A stretch of 64,000 nucleotides of DNA from Tritrichomonas musculus (Eukaryota > Parabasalia > Tritrichomonadida > Tritrichomonadidae), in contig JAPFFF010000055.1 in NCBI GenBank assembly GCA_039105265.1, forward strand, positions 1-64,000. The letters are read 5' to 3'. The notes beneath the pieces were generated by a model. That model saw nothing but the letters and a program-made list of their open reading frames with translations, searched no databases and was not told where the DNA came from. Position 1 is the stretch's first letter. Every line of letters begins with the position of its first letter. A program made the position numbers and the translations under genes. Shown in pieces: positions 51,534 to 62,620 of the stretch.

Positions 51534-52448
51534 TTATGACGATCATGATTTTAACCATATAAAATTCGTAATAAATTTGTTTTTGATTAAAATCATATGT
51601 ATTTTTTAATGAGAATATGGCAGATTTACCAATTATTTAATATATACATATTATTTATAAAATGAAGATTTTAATTCATTTAAAATAAATATTATTTTTT
51701 CTTTTTTTATTAAGATAAAATTATTTTATTTTTTTACCTTTGAAAAAGTGGGGCAGAAAAAAATGATAGCAATTTTATGTTCTTAATTGTAGTGTCAGTG
51801 ATCAACAATAGTTTGATGATATTTAAATTCTCCGATTTGGGAAGTCTGTGAGGGAAGATGCCTGAAATCTTTTTTAAAAACTCCTTTTCACAACAACTCA
51901 ACATCAATTATATTTAGGCAGGGTATTTCTATGAGTTAATACAAATTTTGTTTCTCAAAATTGAATTGAAAGAAAAAATATCAAATATTTATATCTTGCT
52001 AGAGTATTGATAAATTCAATAATTACATATGTATTTATTTTCATTTTTTAATATAATAATAATTTAATAAATTATCAAATGCTTATTTTTATTTGTTATT
52101 AGAATTTTGAATATATTAGATCTCCTTTCAAAAAATAAAAAGTTTCCTCTAAAAAAGTTTAATTTTCAAATTTGTTTAGATAATTCAAAATTTGTGAAAA
52201 TTCTCAGAGCTTACACAAATTTTATTAACCATCCTAAATATATTTAATTTTCTATTATCTATTCAAATTTAAATCGTTATTATACAAACCACTTTTTGAG
52301 CAATTATTCAAAAATTTACTAATAAAGGATGTATGATTTTTTAATATTATTTTGATATATCAAACAAAAATAAAATAATACATAATAAATGAAGTTTTTA
52401 TTATATTTGGCTGATTTACACAAATGACAAACTTTTTCAAATTTTAAA

Positions 52449-52895
52449 ATGAACGCGAAAACAAGAATTCTAAGAGAAACTCAAAGCTTATTGAAAGATC
52501 CTCCTCCTGGCATTTCAGGAAGCCCAAACCAAGATAATTATCGCTACTTTAACATTCTTCTTGAAGGGCCAGCAGATACTCCATACCAAGGTGGTGTCTT
52601 TAATCTTGAACTTTTCTTGCCTGAAGAATATCCACTTGAACCACCAAAAGTACGCTTTCTTACCAAAATTTATCATCCAAACATTGATAAGTTAGGACGT
52701 ATTTGCTTAGATATTTTGAAGAATAGTTGGACACCGGCACTTAATATAAGGACAACACTTCTCTCAATACAGTCACTTCTTTGCGAGCCAAATCCTGAAG
52801 ATCCTTTAGATAACGCTGTCGCAGATCAATGGATCCACCATAACGAAGAAGCAAAAGCTACTGCCAGAGAATGGACACGACTCTATGCCGGCTAA
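52449..52895 (+). CDS. UBC13: Ubiquitin-conjugating enzyme E2 N (Ubc13)
   Basis: 148 residues covering a complete UBC fold. The HPN motif is at 76-78 and the active-site Cys86 is in [16 protein letters not shown]. The wording [37 protein letters not shown] is diagnostic for Ubc13/UBE2N. With a Uev1/Mms2 partner this enzyme builds Lys63-linked ubiquitin chains, used in DNA-damage tolerance and endocytic signalling. The protein ends at REWTRLYAG, a few residues shorter than the human enzyme. The motif ttttcaaattttaaa precedes the ATG. Confidence 0.96.
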   Translation: MNAKTRILRETQSLLKDPPPGISGSPNQDNYRYFNILLEGPADTPYQGGVFNLELFLPEEYPLEPPKVRFLTKIYHPNIDKLGRICLDILKNSWTPALNIRTTLLSIQSLLCEPNPEDPLDNAVADQWIHHNEEAKATAREWTRLYAG

Positions 52896-53199
52896 GACAA
52901 GATAAAAAACCCTTTTTTTTATGAATAAAATTTTTATACCTATTATTCATATTTAAATCATTATTAACATTATTCAAAATGTTTTATGATAATAATTCTT
53001 TGATTTTAGTTTCATTATTTTAAAGCCTTTATTACAAAAAATGCGATTTTTAGTTATAATTGTGTTTAAAAAAAAGGTAAATAAATATAGCATGAAAATT
53101 TGACCTTAACGATAATTAAAAAGTTCATGTCACTTTTGTTACTATTTAAAAACATGTCCGTTAATGCACTTCAATTTTTAAAGTATTAATTCTTCTTAA
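52896..53199. other. Intergenic spacer between Ubc13 and the charged hypothetical gene
   Basis: AT-rich, with a T-run after the Ubc13 stop. A TCAAT lies about 27 nt before the next ATG. No gene is visible. Confidence 0.4.
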
Positions 53200-53904
53200 A
53201 TGTCTGATGATCTAAACGAATCACAAAAAGTTCTGCAAGAATTAGATGCAGATGAATATTATAATATCTCAGGACTTATCAGCAAGTTACAAATGGGAAA
53301 TATGAAATACAAAAGCAGATTAAGAGGCAGGAAACTCAGGGAAGAGAAACAACGAAGGAGAGCAGCTGCTAGAGCTTCAAAATCTCAACCCGATGATGAA
53401 AAACAACAACTTGGTGATCAGGATGAAGCTTCTCGTGCACAAGATCGTTACGCAGAAGAAGAACGTATCCGAAGGGAGAGAGAAGCAAAAATAACTAAAT
53501 CAGCTGCAGATTACGTTAACCACAAAAATGCTAATATTAGTATTGAAATTGATGTTGACGACATAGAAGAAGAGGAAGACGAACCCGATCAAATTTTTGA
53601 CCGAGATTTATATTTGCAGATTGAAAGTGCATTTTTCCCTCCTAAGTCTAAGAAAAAGAATAATAATATTGCTAAAGATATTAATCAACTCGATTTTGCA
53701 TTTTTACAGAAAGACCTTGATGATTCAACAAATAAGTTTATGCTTAATGTTCTTTTTGGTGATGCATTCAAAAAAATTAATCATCAACAATCAGTTCTTG
53801 CTGATAGATCACTCAAAAAATGCGTAACAGAAAAGACTATGGGCCGATTTAAGATAATTGGCCCTTTATTGGAGGGTGCAGCAAACCAGAAAAATCAGAT
53901 TTGA
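53200..53904 (+). CDS. Charged hypothetical protein
   Basis: 234 residues, not recognised. A basic Arg-rich segment (about 38-60, SRLRGRKLREEKQRRRAAARA) is followed by a charged helix with many Glu, Arg and Gln (about 65-105), an acidic patch DVDDIEEEEDEPDQ (about 117-130), a KSKKKNNN stretch, and a C-terminal part that looks more globular (about 155-230, QLDFAFLQKDLDDSTNKFMLNVLFGDAF). The basic run could be a nuclear localisation signal. It follows Ubc13 on the same strand with 304 bp between, so it is probably transcribed separately. Confidence 0.7.
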   Translation: MSDDLNESQKVLQELDADEYYNISGLISKLQMGNMKYKSRLRGRKLREEKQRRRAAARASKSQPDDEKQQLGDQDEASRAQDRYAEEERIRREREAKITKSAADYVNHKNANISIEIDVDDIEEEEDEPDQIFDRDLYLQIESAFFPPKSKKKNNNIAKDINQLDFAFLQKDLDDSTNKFMLNVLFGDAFKKINHQQSVLADRSLKKCVTEKTMGRFKIIGPLLEGAANQKNQI

Positions 53905-54189
53905 AATTAATTGTTATTTTTTATTTTGCATTATTGCCAATTGGCAATTTAGGTTTTTATCTTAGATCATTCTTGTAAATAACCTCATATTCCATGAAAT
54001 TTTATTTTTTGATTTTCAATGATTTATTACAAAAAAAATCTTTGTGTAAAAACATGATCTATTTATTAAGAAAGTATAATAATGGTTTGAACTTATCAAA
54101 TCATTACAAATATATAAACATCTATAAAAATTTTTTTTATATGTTAATAATACCAAACAAAAAAGGAATCAAAAAGTATTTCATTTTGA

Positions 54190-57100
54190 TTATTCGCTAT
54201 AATCAAAATTATCATCAGTTTCAGGATCAGAATCAGTTTCAGAGTCATCATCCTTTCTTTTATTATATTGTCTCTTTTTCTGTTGCTTCTTCTTTACATT
54301 GGAACGGCCTCTTTTTCCATCCTTAGTATTTTCATTTGATGCATTACGCGCTTTTAATGACTTCTTCTTTTTACCAGATGGAATTTCGGTTTGATAGAAA
54401 TTAACTCGAGGAATCATATATCCTTCGGGCAAGTCATCTTCAATTTGCCTAATATATTCATATTGAACAAAAGGACAATCAAGACCAAATGCATATAAAG
54501 GATTTTCATTGAATTGTTTATCAACTTGTACCCAAGCTTCATAAGGATTCTCGCCAGTCCACTTAGCACGATCACTTTTCCAGATTTCAAAAAGATTTTC
54601 ATCAAGAACTGAGCATCTGTATCCTATATTTTTATGCAAAACTCGTGCTCTGAAGCCAATCTTAAAGAGAAGATTTTCAATCATTTGCAATTTACCATCA
54701 CCAATACTTTCAACCATTTCTGATCCATAAGAAACAGGAAGTTGGACGCCACTTCTGAATTTTTCGGGAATATCAATATAATAAGGAGTTACCCAACCAC
54801 CATTCATTAATATTAATTCTTCTATGAAGGACATTAAATTTTCTTCTTGAAAGATGAATGAAAGTTGTCCCTTTACTTGTTTCAAAAAACCGTGTTTTCT
54901 CTTTTTCTCATCAATTGCTTTTATATACTCTTTCTCATCATCGGACAAGTTCTTACTGAAGTTTTCATTTTCTAGAACAAGAGATGAAATATTATAAAAT
55001 CCATAGTCCGTAAGATGATTAAGTAGTAGAATATCATGAACTCCTGGTTCCCACCATGATGGACAATAAGGAAATGGCTGCTTTATATTTGTTTTTAATA
55101 GTTCAGGAGTGATTGGAGCTGCTTCAAGTTGATCACGAACACGTTGAAGCCAATTTATATTATCACAGAGACGCTTAGAATTTTGGAATGATAAAATTGG
55201 AGTCAAATTTTCGGTCTGATTACAATAAAGTTGGACTGTTGATTTGATGGTTGATTGGGTTGATCGAGGATCAAGAGAAGAAACAATTCGGGCGCATGAA
55301 ATAATTATTGGAACTATCACAGAGCATCTCTCTACGTTTTCAACAATTTCTGCTATCCTTTCTGGGTTATTTCCAACTTCACTGATTAAGAAAGCTAATT
55401 GTTTAACTGTTTGCATATCGACACTTTTCATCTCAGTTGACGGCGTATTGAGAACTTCATATGCTCTTCCATCAACTAATAAATCATTAAGGACAGACAA
55501 TCTTCTTGAATAAGTTGAAACTTGCTTAATTGGCGGATTTTCACCCCAAACTTCTGTATCACCAAGAATTAAACCCCAATCACCTAATCCATTTTTCCAA
55601 ACGCTTTTAAGAAGGTTTATGTCATTTTGAGGTTGCCAATTCTTTGGCGCATTATGCGGATCAAATCTTAATTGCTTTTCACCGTTTTCTATCCAATTTT
55701 GAATAGCTTTAAGTTGTATTAAACGTTTTCCATTTTGCTCTGCATGCTTTGCAATCTTTTCTCTCAACTTCCTATTTGTAAATGCTTCTAGAGTTGAAAT
55801 GCGTCTTTGACGAGGTGTTAAATTAATACTTCCACTTTCAAATAGGTAATGAAGCATTTCTTCAGGGTGTTGCATTTCTTGTGCAATCAAAGATAATAAT
55901 ACAGTACAACCATCGATAACCATTTCCAAAGAAATATTAGCACGAACACGGTTTTGAATCATTTCCCATCGACCAAATCCAACAACAACCATTTGATTAA
56001 AAAGTTTATCTAATTTAGATAGCGACCATGATGAACCATACTCATCTTCACCATCATCAAAAGAGTAATCATCACTGAAGTCCATTGATGATCTTGTTCG
56101 ACGAGGACGAACTAAACCACTCACAAGATCATTTCTTTCAAATTGATAATTTTGATTACGTCTACGAGCTTCAGTTGGAAGAACTCTTTCCCAGAAGTGT
56201 TCGTCATTCAAATCAAGCTGGTCTCCATCTTTATCGACAACAAAAGAAGCCTTACTGAATGTTGAATCAGTATCTAGAGTTGGCTTCGAGAGAGTTTTTG
56301 TTCGATGCTGAAGGATTTCATCAATGTCTTCAGTAATAAATTTATCAGTTTCAGTTTCATCTTCATTAAAAATATAATAGGCTCCTTTTTTAATTAAAGT
56401 TTCAATTTCTTTGACATTCATATTACTTAAATTGTCAGTTTTTGAATCAAGAATAGCTTGGTCTAAACCAAGTTTCATTGATGCACGTTCAAACATTTCA
56501 CTTTCATATGTTCCACGAGTAATTAGACGATAAACTTGAACATCATGAGTTTGCCCAATTCGATGACATCTTGCTTGCGCTTGAATATCATTTTGCGGAT
56601 TCCAATCGCTATCATAAATGATAACTGTTGATGCGGCAGTTAGATTCAATCCAACACCTCCAGCTTTGGTACATAAAAGAAAGACGAAAACTTCAGATTC
56701 TTTGTCATTGAAACGGTCAATTGAAGCTTGCCTAAATTGTCCTTGAACTTGTCCATCAAGCCTTTCAAATTTGTAACCTCTAAAATTAAGAAAGTCCTCA
56801 AGAATATCAAGAACTCGAACCATTTGCGAGAATATAAGAACTTTTTCGCCAGTTGGAGCAAGTTTAGCCAATAATTTATCAACAAAAACAAGTTTTCCAC
56901 TTGATTCAATCATCACTTTTAATGGATCTTGACCATCTTTGACTATTTCCTTTTCAACTTCAGGCAACAAGAAAGGATGATTGCATACTTTACGAAGTTG
57001 CATTGCAAGATTTTGAAGTTCAGAAATTTTTTGATATTTTTTAGTTAATTCTTCTGATTTTCGATCAATCAAAAGACGATAGTAGAATTTTTGAGTTCTT

Positions 57101-58794
57101 GTTAATTCAACTTCAACAATTGTCTCTTCCTTTGCAGCAATTGATGCTTCAACATCTTTCTTTTTACGACGAAGCATATATGGTTTAAGGGCTGCTTTTA
57201 GACTCTTTACATCTTCAGCACTTTCAATGTTATGATGCTTTGCTTTAAATTCTTCTAGTGATGGAAATTGATTTGGAGCGATAAAATGAAGTAACGCGAA
57301 TATCTCATCGATATTATTTTGAATTGGCGTTCCAGTCATTAATAAAATATGTTCCATTCGGAGCGAATACATATATCTGTATATTTTTGAGTGCATATTT
57401 TTAAGTCGATGGGCTTCATCAATAATAACAAAGTGCCAATTAATTGATTGAATAAGTTCGAGTTCTTTGTTAACGGTTTCAACATTTGTAAGTATTACTT
57501 GACATTTTGTAACATTTTGATGTGGTGGATCATAAAAAATCTCAAATCGTTTAATAACAGATCTCTCTTGCCGTGACCCATGGAACATGACACAGTTGAT
57601 ATCAGTCCAGTTTTCAAATTCGCGTTTCCAATTAGGAAGAGTTCCGAGTGGCGCCACAACTAGAAATGGTCCTGGAACTCCATACTTTCTGACAATATCG
57701 TTTAACAATGCAATACACATGACTGTTTTTCCCAACCCCATTTCATCAGCCAAGATAGTATTTTTATGGGTCTGATATGCAAAAAGCAGCCAATTAAGAG
57801 CTTGGACTTGATATGGACGAAGTTGGTTGTCATTTTTGTAGTGAGGCAATGGTATACATTTTTCGCCCGTACCATATTCTTTAAATTCAGGTGCAATATG
57901 CTGTGGCCGGATTTCTCGATATGATTCCCGTTTCGAAAATGCACGCAGCGCTTCTTCATCAGGAACTACTGATTCCCATGTTGCATCATCATAGCCTTGA
58001 TCTTGCCACTTAACCAAATATAATTGAGTTGGTCTATCATATGCAACAATATGATCTACTACTTTTGGTTCTTGCTTTGGAAGCAAATCATCTGGTAAAT
58101 TTGGAACTGACAAAAAAGGAATTGATGAATGCTCTTTTAATCCGTATTCTTGAACTTGCGAATCCCATGTTGTTAAATGAGAATGACCTCCTGGATGCTC
58201 TTCAATTTCTTCTCGAGTCATATATTGTGCGTCTGCAAAAGATGAACGAGCTAGCCTAACAAAAAAAACGGGAGGATCAGCAGAACTTTTCAGACCTATT
58301 AAAGCTTCAACAGGAACAGATGAAACTGTATCTTGTAGTTCAGGTACAGCACTTGTATCTTCCGTACTTTCATCGACAAATGGAGTATCATCGTTATATC
58401 GAGCAGTATTTTTAACTCGTTTTTCTCTATTTAAAGCAATTGAATTACATGATATGCTTCGTATTGGAAAGCTTATATCATCAGAATCAGATTCCGTGCT
58501 TCGAGAAAATTTTTTCTTTGGATTATATAATCCAGTTAAAGGTCGATCTGATTGTTGTTTTGGTACATTTCCACGTTGTTTGCCTCTTTTTCGTTTGTTT
58601 TTTTGCAAACTTTTTCGATAGTTTTCTTCACTGAAGGCGTCATCTTCATCTTCTCGTGCATCCGCAGCAAAATCTGAATCTGTATCTTCAACATTCTGTG
58701 AATCAGAATCAAAATCGTTATATTCAATAAATGATGATTCTTGTCGGCATCTTCTTGGGGGAAGAATTGGGGAATCATTTGATTCATCATTCAT
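54190..58794 (-). CDS. CHD-type chromatin-remodelling ATPase
   Basis: 1,534 residues. The N-terminus is acidic and Ser-rich (1-150). A weak first chromodomain (about 170-230) is followed by a clear second one (about 243-290: KVVDHIVAYDRPTQLYLVKWQDQGYDDATWE). The SNF2 ATPase follows: Walker A in LADEMGLGKT (348-357), DEAH at 459-462, then the helicase C lobe (about 630-760) with FSQMVRVLDILEDFL, GLNLTAASTVIIYD and QAQARCHRIGQ. Beyond it are a long helical region (about 900-1400) and a Lys-rich acidic tail. Tandem chromodomains plus SNF2 define the CHD family, which slides nucleosomes. No PHD finger is seen, so CHD1-like is likelier than Mi-2. The gene is tail-to-head with GCP2, with 141 bp between. 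Confidence 0.93.
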   Translation of the reverse strand: MNDESNDSPILPPRRCRQESSFIEYNDFDSDSQNVEDTDSDFAADAREDEDDAFSEENYRKSLQKNKRKRGKQRGNVPKQQSDRPLTGLYNPKKKFSRSTESDSDDISFPIRSISCNSIALNREKRVKNTARYNDDTPFVDESTEDTSAVPELQDTVSSVPVEALIGLKSSADPPVFFVRLARSSFADAQYMTREEIEEHPGGHSHLTTWDSQVQEYGLKEHSSIPFLSVPNLPDDLLPKQEPKVVDHIVAYDRPTQLYLVKWQDQGYDDATWESVVPDEEALRAFSKRESYREIRPQHIAPEFKEYGTGEKCIPLPHYKNDNQLRPYQVQALNWLLFAYQTHKNTILADEMGLGKTVMCIALLNDIVRKYGVPGPFLVVAPLGTLPNWKREFENWTDINCVMFHGSRQERSVIKRFEIFYDPPHQNVTKCQVILTNVETVNKELELIQSINWHFVIIDEAHRLKNMHSKIYRYMYSLRMEHILLMTGTPIQNNIDEIFALLHFIAPNQFPSLEEFKAKHHNIESAEDVKSLKAALKPYMLRRKKKDVEASIAAKEETIVEVELTRTQKFYYRLLIDRKSEELTKKYQKISELQNLAMQLRKVCNHPFLLPEVEKEIVKDGQDPLKVMIESSGKLVFVDKLLAKLAPTGEKVLIFSQMVRVLDILEDFLNFRGYKFERLDGQVQGQFRQASIDRFNDKESEVFVFLLCTKAGGVGLNLTAASTVIIYDSDWNPQNDIQAQARCHRIGQTHDVQVYRLITRGTYESEMFERASMKLGLDQAILDSKTDNLSNMNVKEIETLIKKGAYYIFNEDETETDKFITEDIDEILQHRTKTLSKPTLDTDSTFSKASFVVDKDGDQLDLNDEHFWERVLPTEARRRNQNYQFERNDLVSGLVRPRRTRSSMDFSDDYSFDDGEDEYGSSWSLSKLDKLFNQMVVVGFGRWEMIQNRVRANISLEMVIDGCTVLLSLIAQEMQHPEEMLHYLFESGSINLTPRQRRISTLEAFTNRKLREKIAKHAEQNGKRLIQLKAIQNWIENGEKQLRFDPHNAPKNWQPQNDINLLKSVWKNGLGDWGLILGDTEVWGENPPIKQVSTYSRRLSVLNDLLVDGRAYEVLNTPSTEMKSVDMQTVKQLAFLISEVGNNPERIAEIVENVERCSVIVPIIISCARIVSSLDPRSTQSTIKSTVQLYCNQTENLTPILSFQNSKRLCDNINWLQRVRDQLEAAPITPELLKTNIKQPFPYCPSWWEPGVHDILLLNHLTDYGFYNISSLVLENENFSKNLSDDEKEYIKAIDEKKRKHGFLKQVKGQLSFIFQEENLMSFIEELILMNGGWVTPYYIDIPEKFRSGVQLPVSYGSEMVESIGDGKLQMIENLLFKIGFRARVLHKNIGYRCSVLDENLFEIWKSDRAKWTGENPYEAWVQVDKQFNENPLYAFGLDCPFVQYEYIRQIEDDLPEGYMIPRVNFYQTEIPSGKKKKSLKARNASNENTKDGKRGRSNVKKKQQKKRQYNKRKDDDSETDSDPETDDNFDYSE

Positions 58795-58935
58795 TTTATT
58801 TTCTATTCAAAAAAATAATGATAATTATTATTTTCACAAAAAAAGTACGACTGCCAAAAAAAAATTGAATGAGTCATTTGGTCGTACAAAAAAAAAAAAA
58901 AAGCACAAAATTAAACGTTTTCTAAAACAAAAAGA

Positions 58936-60801
58936 TTATCTATAAAAATCATTTACATTAACCCAATAAATAAAATCAGAATAAAGTTCATCTGACTTAC
59001 CAAGCTCAACTAGTTTTGTAATTAAAGACCTAACTTTCTTTTTAAACGCTTCGAATATCTGAAATATTGGCCTTGCAAGTTGCTTTTTAGTTGTAATAGT
59101 TGTTACTTTATTTGATATCGAGCGAATCCATTTTTTGATCTCTTTGACATATTGAAAACCATAAAATAAAATACATGATATTAAATTGAATAGACGAGGC
59201 TCGGTTAAGAATAGCCCCTTAAATGCTATATTAATGCATTCATCATGCTTTTTAAATAAATCCTCAATATTTCGAGTTTTAATTGATAAATCGTGAACAA
59301 TTGCATATTGCGGATTAATTACATAAAGAGAGATAAAGTCAAGAAAGCCTCTGACAAAAAGCAAAATTGATTGTCTTGTGTTATCAATTAATTTGATTTT
59401 TTGGGATGATTTCCATAATTTACATAATTTGTATTCTAATCTTCTCCATAATAAAATATTTCTAAACATTAATTGATATTTCTGCTGTATTGACTTTGGG
59501 AAAAATAATACAATAGGCCATTCTATTCTTGCTTTGATATTGAAGAAATCCCAGTTTGTTGAACTTGCATGATAATTCATCTTATCATTTCCTTTTCCAC
59601 TAAAACCGACAACTGCTTCTTTGACTTGTTCAGAATACAATTCATCTTCTATATCTGTATAAAATATATTTTTCATATTTTCTGGAAGAGTCATTGATAA
59701 AGAAACATCAAGCGTTGGCAAATGAATTCTACGTTTTTGCGTTTTAAAAGCAGGGGACGCATTTTGAAAAAACAATGAAAACCAACTTCCTCGTCCTCCA
59801 AGATAAACAGAATGGAATACATGGAAATACTTGACAAGTTCATATTTTGAACGAAGTGTATTCATTAACTGACTTGATGCTGAAAATAGCGCTGAATCAA
59901 GAACAACTCCTCTTTGTAATGATTGTATTGATATTCCTGTATGTTTTTCAGGCTTTTCACCACAAATCATTAGGATTGCTTTTGATTTCCCTGATAATAA
60001 AATTTTTTTAACTGAACTCTGAGGTAAAAAAATAGGAATTTGCTTTTCTGAAACTAAAAACTTTAATTGCCAAAATCTATCTTCATACTGATCTTCGAAA
60101 CCTTCCGGAACTTCATTAATCTTAATAAAAAATTCTTCAAATGGATCATCAATAACACCAGCATATATAAATTTTTCAATAAAAGATAATAATGGCGCTG
60201 ATGACGATTGAAATATGAAAAACAATACTTTTTTGATTTGCTCTGTTTTGCTATTTGAGAGCATAAATGAATAAATAATTGATAAAACTTTGCATCCTCT
60301 TTTAAATCCGATTTTTAAAATTAATTCTGAAAGAGTTTGCATTGTATCAAAATGCGGTTTCAGCTCAGATGCTAACATTGCAAAGGTTAATTGCTGATAT
60401 GATTCGATCTTGGCAATTAGTTGCGTGTAATGTGATAAAATTATTTTAAGAGATGCACATAAAGCATGCAAAACTCTGCCATTTTCCAAAGAAAAATGCT
60501 TTTCAGCAAATGTTTTAATTGTTAATACATTGTCGCACAAAGGCAAAATTAAATCGATAAAACTTTTATTTAATGTATTTCTTAAACTGAACGTTAATCT
60601 GAGTTTTCCTGATTTATTTGGCTTGAAATACACACCAGTAGCACCTATTAGACAATAAATAATATCCGTAACCAATAGATGTTCTTCATATTCTATGGAT
60701 AATGCCGAAAAATTTTGTTCTTCATTTGATTCAAATTGGTCATCAACGATTAATATTGTTTCATCTTCAAGCCATTCTGGAATAGAGTTTATCTCTTCCA
60801 T
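58936..60801 (-). CDS. GCP2: Gamma-tubulin complex component 2 (GCP2/Spc97 family)
   Basis: 621 residues spanning both GRIP domains. The N-terminal one (about 35-330) starts with EEHLLVTDIIYCLIGATGVYF, matching the GCP2 wording, with ENGRVLHALCASLKIIL and FIEKFIYAGVIDDPFEEFFI as further signatures. The C-terminal gamma-tubulin-binding part (about 330-610) holds YQLMFRNILLWRRLEYKLCKLWK. GCP2 and GCP3 form the small complex that nucleates microtubules at the spindle poles and basal bodies. The protein is short for GCP2 because the usual long N-terminal extension is absent, as is common in protists. The ATG at 60801 is the first in frame after AT-rich sequence; no TCA initiator is evident. Confidence 0.9.
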   Translation of the reverse strand: MEEINSIPEWLEDETILIVDDQFESNEEQNFSALSIEYEEHLLVTDIIYCLIGATGVYFKPNKSGKLRLTFSLRNTLNKSFIDLILPLCDNVLTIKTFAEKHFSLENGRVLHALCASLKIILSHYTQLIAKIESYQQLTFAMLASELKPHFDTMQTLSELILKIGFKRGCKVLSIIYSFMLSNSKTEQIKKVLFFIFQSSSAPLLSFIEKFIYAGVIDDPFEEFFIKINEVPEGFEDQYEDRFWQLKFLVSEKQIPIFLPQSSVKKILLSGKSKAILMICGEKPEKHTGISIQSLQRGVVLDSALFSASSQLMNTLRSKYELVKYFHVFHSVYLGGRGSWFSLFFQNASPAFKTQKRRIHLPTLDVSLSMTLPENMKNIFYTDIEDELYSEQVKEAVVGFSGKGNDKMNYHASSTNWDFFNIKARIEWPIVLFFPKSIQQKYQLMFRNILLWRRLEYKLCKLWKSSQKIKLIDNTRQSILLFVRGFLDFISLYVINPQYAIVHDLSIKTRNIEDLFKKHDECINIAFKGLFLTEPRLFNLISCILFYGFQYVKEIKKWIRSISNKVTTITTKKQLARPIFQIFEAFKKKVRSLITKLVELGKSDELYSDFIYWVNVNDFYR

Positions 60802-60906
60802 ATTTTACACAAAATTTTTAAACGGCCGCATATCTCTTTGCAAATTTTCATCAATATATTTCAACTAATTGAATAAAATTTTGTTCCTGTTGTTACAAGA
60901 AACTAA

Positions 60907-61242
60907 AAAACAAAAGTTATATCTTCAAGAAAAGATATTCTTCTTCTTTCAACTTTAAATTCAGCATTAACAGTAAATGAATATAACGCTGATGTTAATA
61001 TTAATTTTTTTGATCCAAAAGAAAAATATTCAAAATTAATAGAAGTTGCTAAGGATTTCATTATAACGATGATCTCACCTGATTTATTAGATGTATATAT
61101 GTATAACGCTAATGAAATTAAACCTTCTCATGAAAAAATAATTATTTCGCCAAATGATTTGCAATATTGGTCTTCTCTACTTCATAAAGTCAATGGAAAA
61201 TCCTCAAATTTATTTTCATACTCTTCTTTATACATTGCGTGA
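60907..61242 (+). pseudogene. Orphan 111-codon gene fragment without a start
   Basis: The frame is open from just after a stop at 60904 to tga at 61240-61242, and reads as ordinary protein with mixed hydrophobic and acidic residues (LNSALTVNEYNADVNINFFD, later ISPNDLQYWSSLLHKVNGKS). There is no ATG near its beginning; the first in-frame ATG is in the middle (about 61066). The codon pattern matches the host genes around it, which suggests a 5'-truncated duplicate of a host gene. I do not recognise the family. Confidence 0.55.
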
Positions 61243-61269
61243 TTAAGAGACAATAAAATTTATCATTTC

Positions 61270-62090
61270 ATTTGATATTCGCACGAAATCATCGTCCCTT
61301 GGATCGATAATTTCGTCACACACAGACAAATAAAAATAAAAAAACTTGCAATCAGCCTTTTCCCTTTCAGATTGAAAATTCTTTAGCTGCTCTCATAAAT
61401 GATCACAACTTGACGATGAAGCTTCATCAATTGCTGCAATTTTCACCTTGAAATTTTCGCTGTTTATGTGAATATAGGTAAAATTCCTGGAGCGAATTGA
61501 ACAATTATATCAGACTGTTCGACACAACCAGCGAGAAAAAGACTAGTTAATACTTAATTATCAAGTTCAACATCGATTAGATATGACTAACTAAAGCTCT
61601 CACCAAAAACTTCTTTACGATTTTTTTTTCTCTTGCCGGACTCAAAGTGAACGCGGGCGAGCTACAGCGCACTGATCAAGCGTATCCATTGGAAATTTAC
61701 CGATTTGATGTCTCGAGAAAGTCAGCAACGACATTCAAATTAGAGATGTTTATGAAATCGAGGATGCGAAACTGTGTATGACAACATGAATTGTGATACG
61801 AAAAAGGCAGTTCTTTTGCTAACAAGAGATGACAAAGCGTGAAATGATAATCTCCAAAAAATCTCAGGATTATCCTTCCTTCCTTCATTCGAGCTGCGAC
61901 CATCTTCAATATATCAAAGACGGAACCACAGTTTGTCATAGACTTACATTTCTCTTTTTCTTTCTTATTCATTTGGCCAAGCTGTGAAAATCGCCTTTAA
62001 TAGTCTGAATAACAGTTTTTCTATATTTATGACCATCAGGAAGGAAGCTTGATGCAACAATGAGTGCCTCTTTATCTTCATCACAATTTC

Positions 62091-62121
<31 letters not shown>

Positions 62122-62620
62122 TTTAGACGAGCACAAAGTCAACCTCTTTGCTCATTCCAATTGGCCATTTCTTCTCAACCTTTGATCATCTTCAGAATCG
62201 AATTGATCAAATCTTTGGAATTCGGTTAACGGTTACTGTCAGATTTCCTTTTTGTTATCCTTTTTTTTTTGAGTGCAGCTCTGGCGCAATTTAAGAGATG
62301 ATCAAATGAATTGTCATTTTCAAATGTTAAACACTCAACAAAAATAGAATAAGTCTCGGTTGAATACATGGCGGCATTTTGTTATCAGATATATTTGGAT
62401 CTGAATACACAAGCTTTGCAGAGAGCGATGAGAAAACAAATCGTTGAACCCAACAAACTGATGGAATCAATCTTTGTAGTATTCGTTTTACGGGTGTCAT
62501 CTGTGCACTTACAATTTGCTGATAAATCATCTTCGATTCCTTCTGTTGTTGATAATTACAAAAGAAGAGAGAAGACGATTTCACTGACTTCATTCATATT
62601 TCAATCATCATATTCATTAA
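61270..62620 (-). pseudogene. Decayed protein-coding gene, family not recognised
   Basis: On the minus strand a series of protein-like segments follows in the same order and strand, including an 88-codon piece at 62327-62593 and a 91-codon piece at 61697-61972, with several interruptions. The pieces are richer in Cys, His and GC than the surrounding spacer. The whole looks like one gene of about 400-450 codons in decay. An insertion-element or multigene-family origin is possible, but no domain is recognisable, so no function is offered. Confidence 0.5.
62091..62117. repeat. Poly(A) tract of 27 bases
   Basis: An uninterrupted A-run on the plus strand within the decayed minus-strand gene. It may be a slippage product or an insertion scar. 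Confidence 0.8.

Larger units (their letters stand above)
48397..52448. other. 4-kb gene-poor region with coding relics and hairpins
   Basis: No frame longer than about 60 codons is intact. Short stretches still read like protein: a 36-codon frame at 49172-49282 on the minus strand, pieces between about 49640 and 50390 on the plus strand, and a piece around 51120-51440 on the minus strand. The region also contains a T27-A14 tract at 50925-50965 and three inverted-repeat clusters described separately. I see no tRNA or rRNA. It reads as a graveyard of decayed genes between NSA2 and Ubc13. Confidence 0.6.

Noticed and set aside
53994-54326. 110-codon plus-strand frame
   Set aside because: Its second half is antisense to the C-terminal coding end of the CHD gene and its first half is low-complexity spacer.
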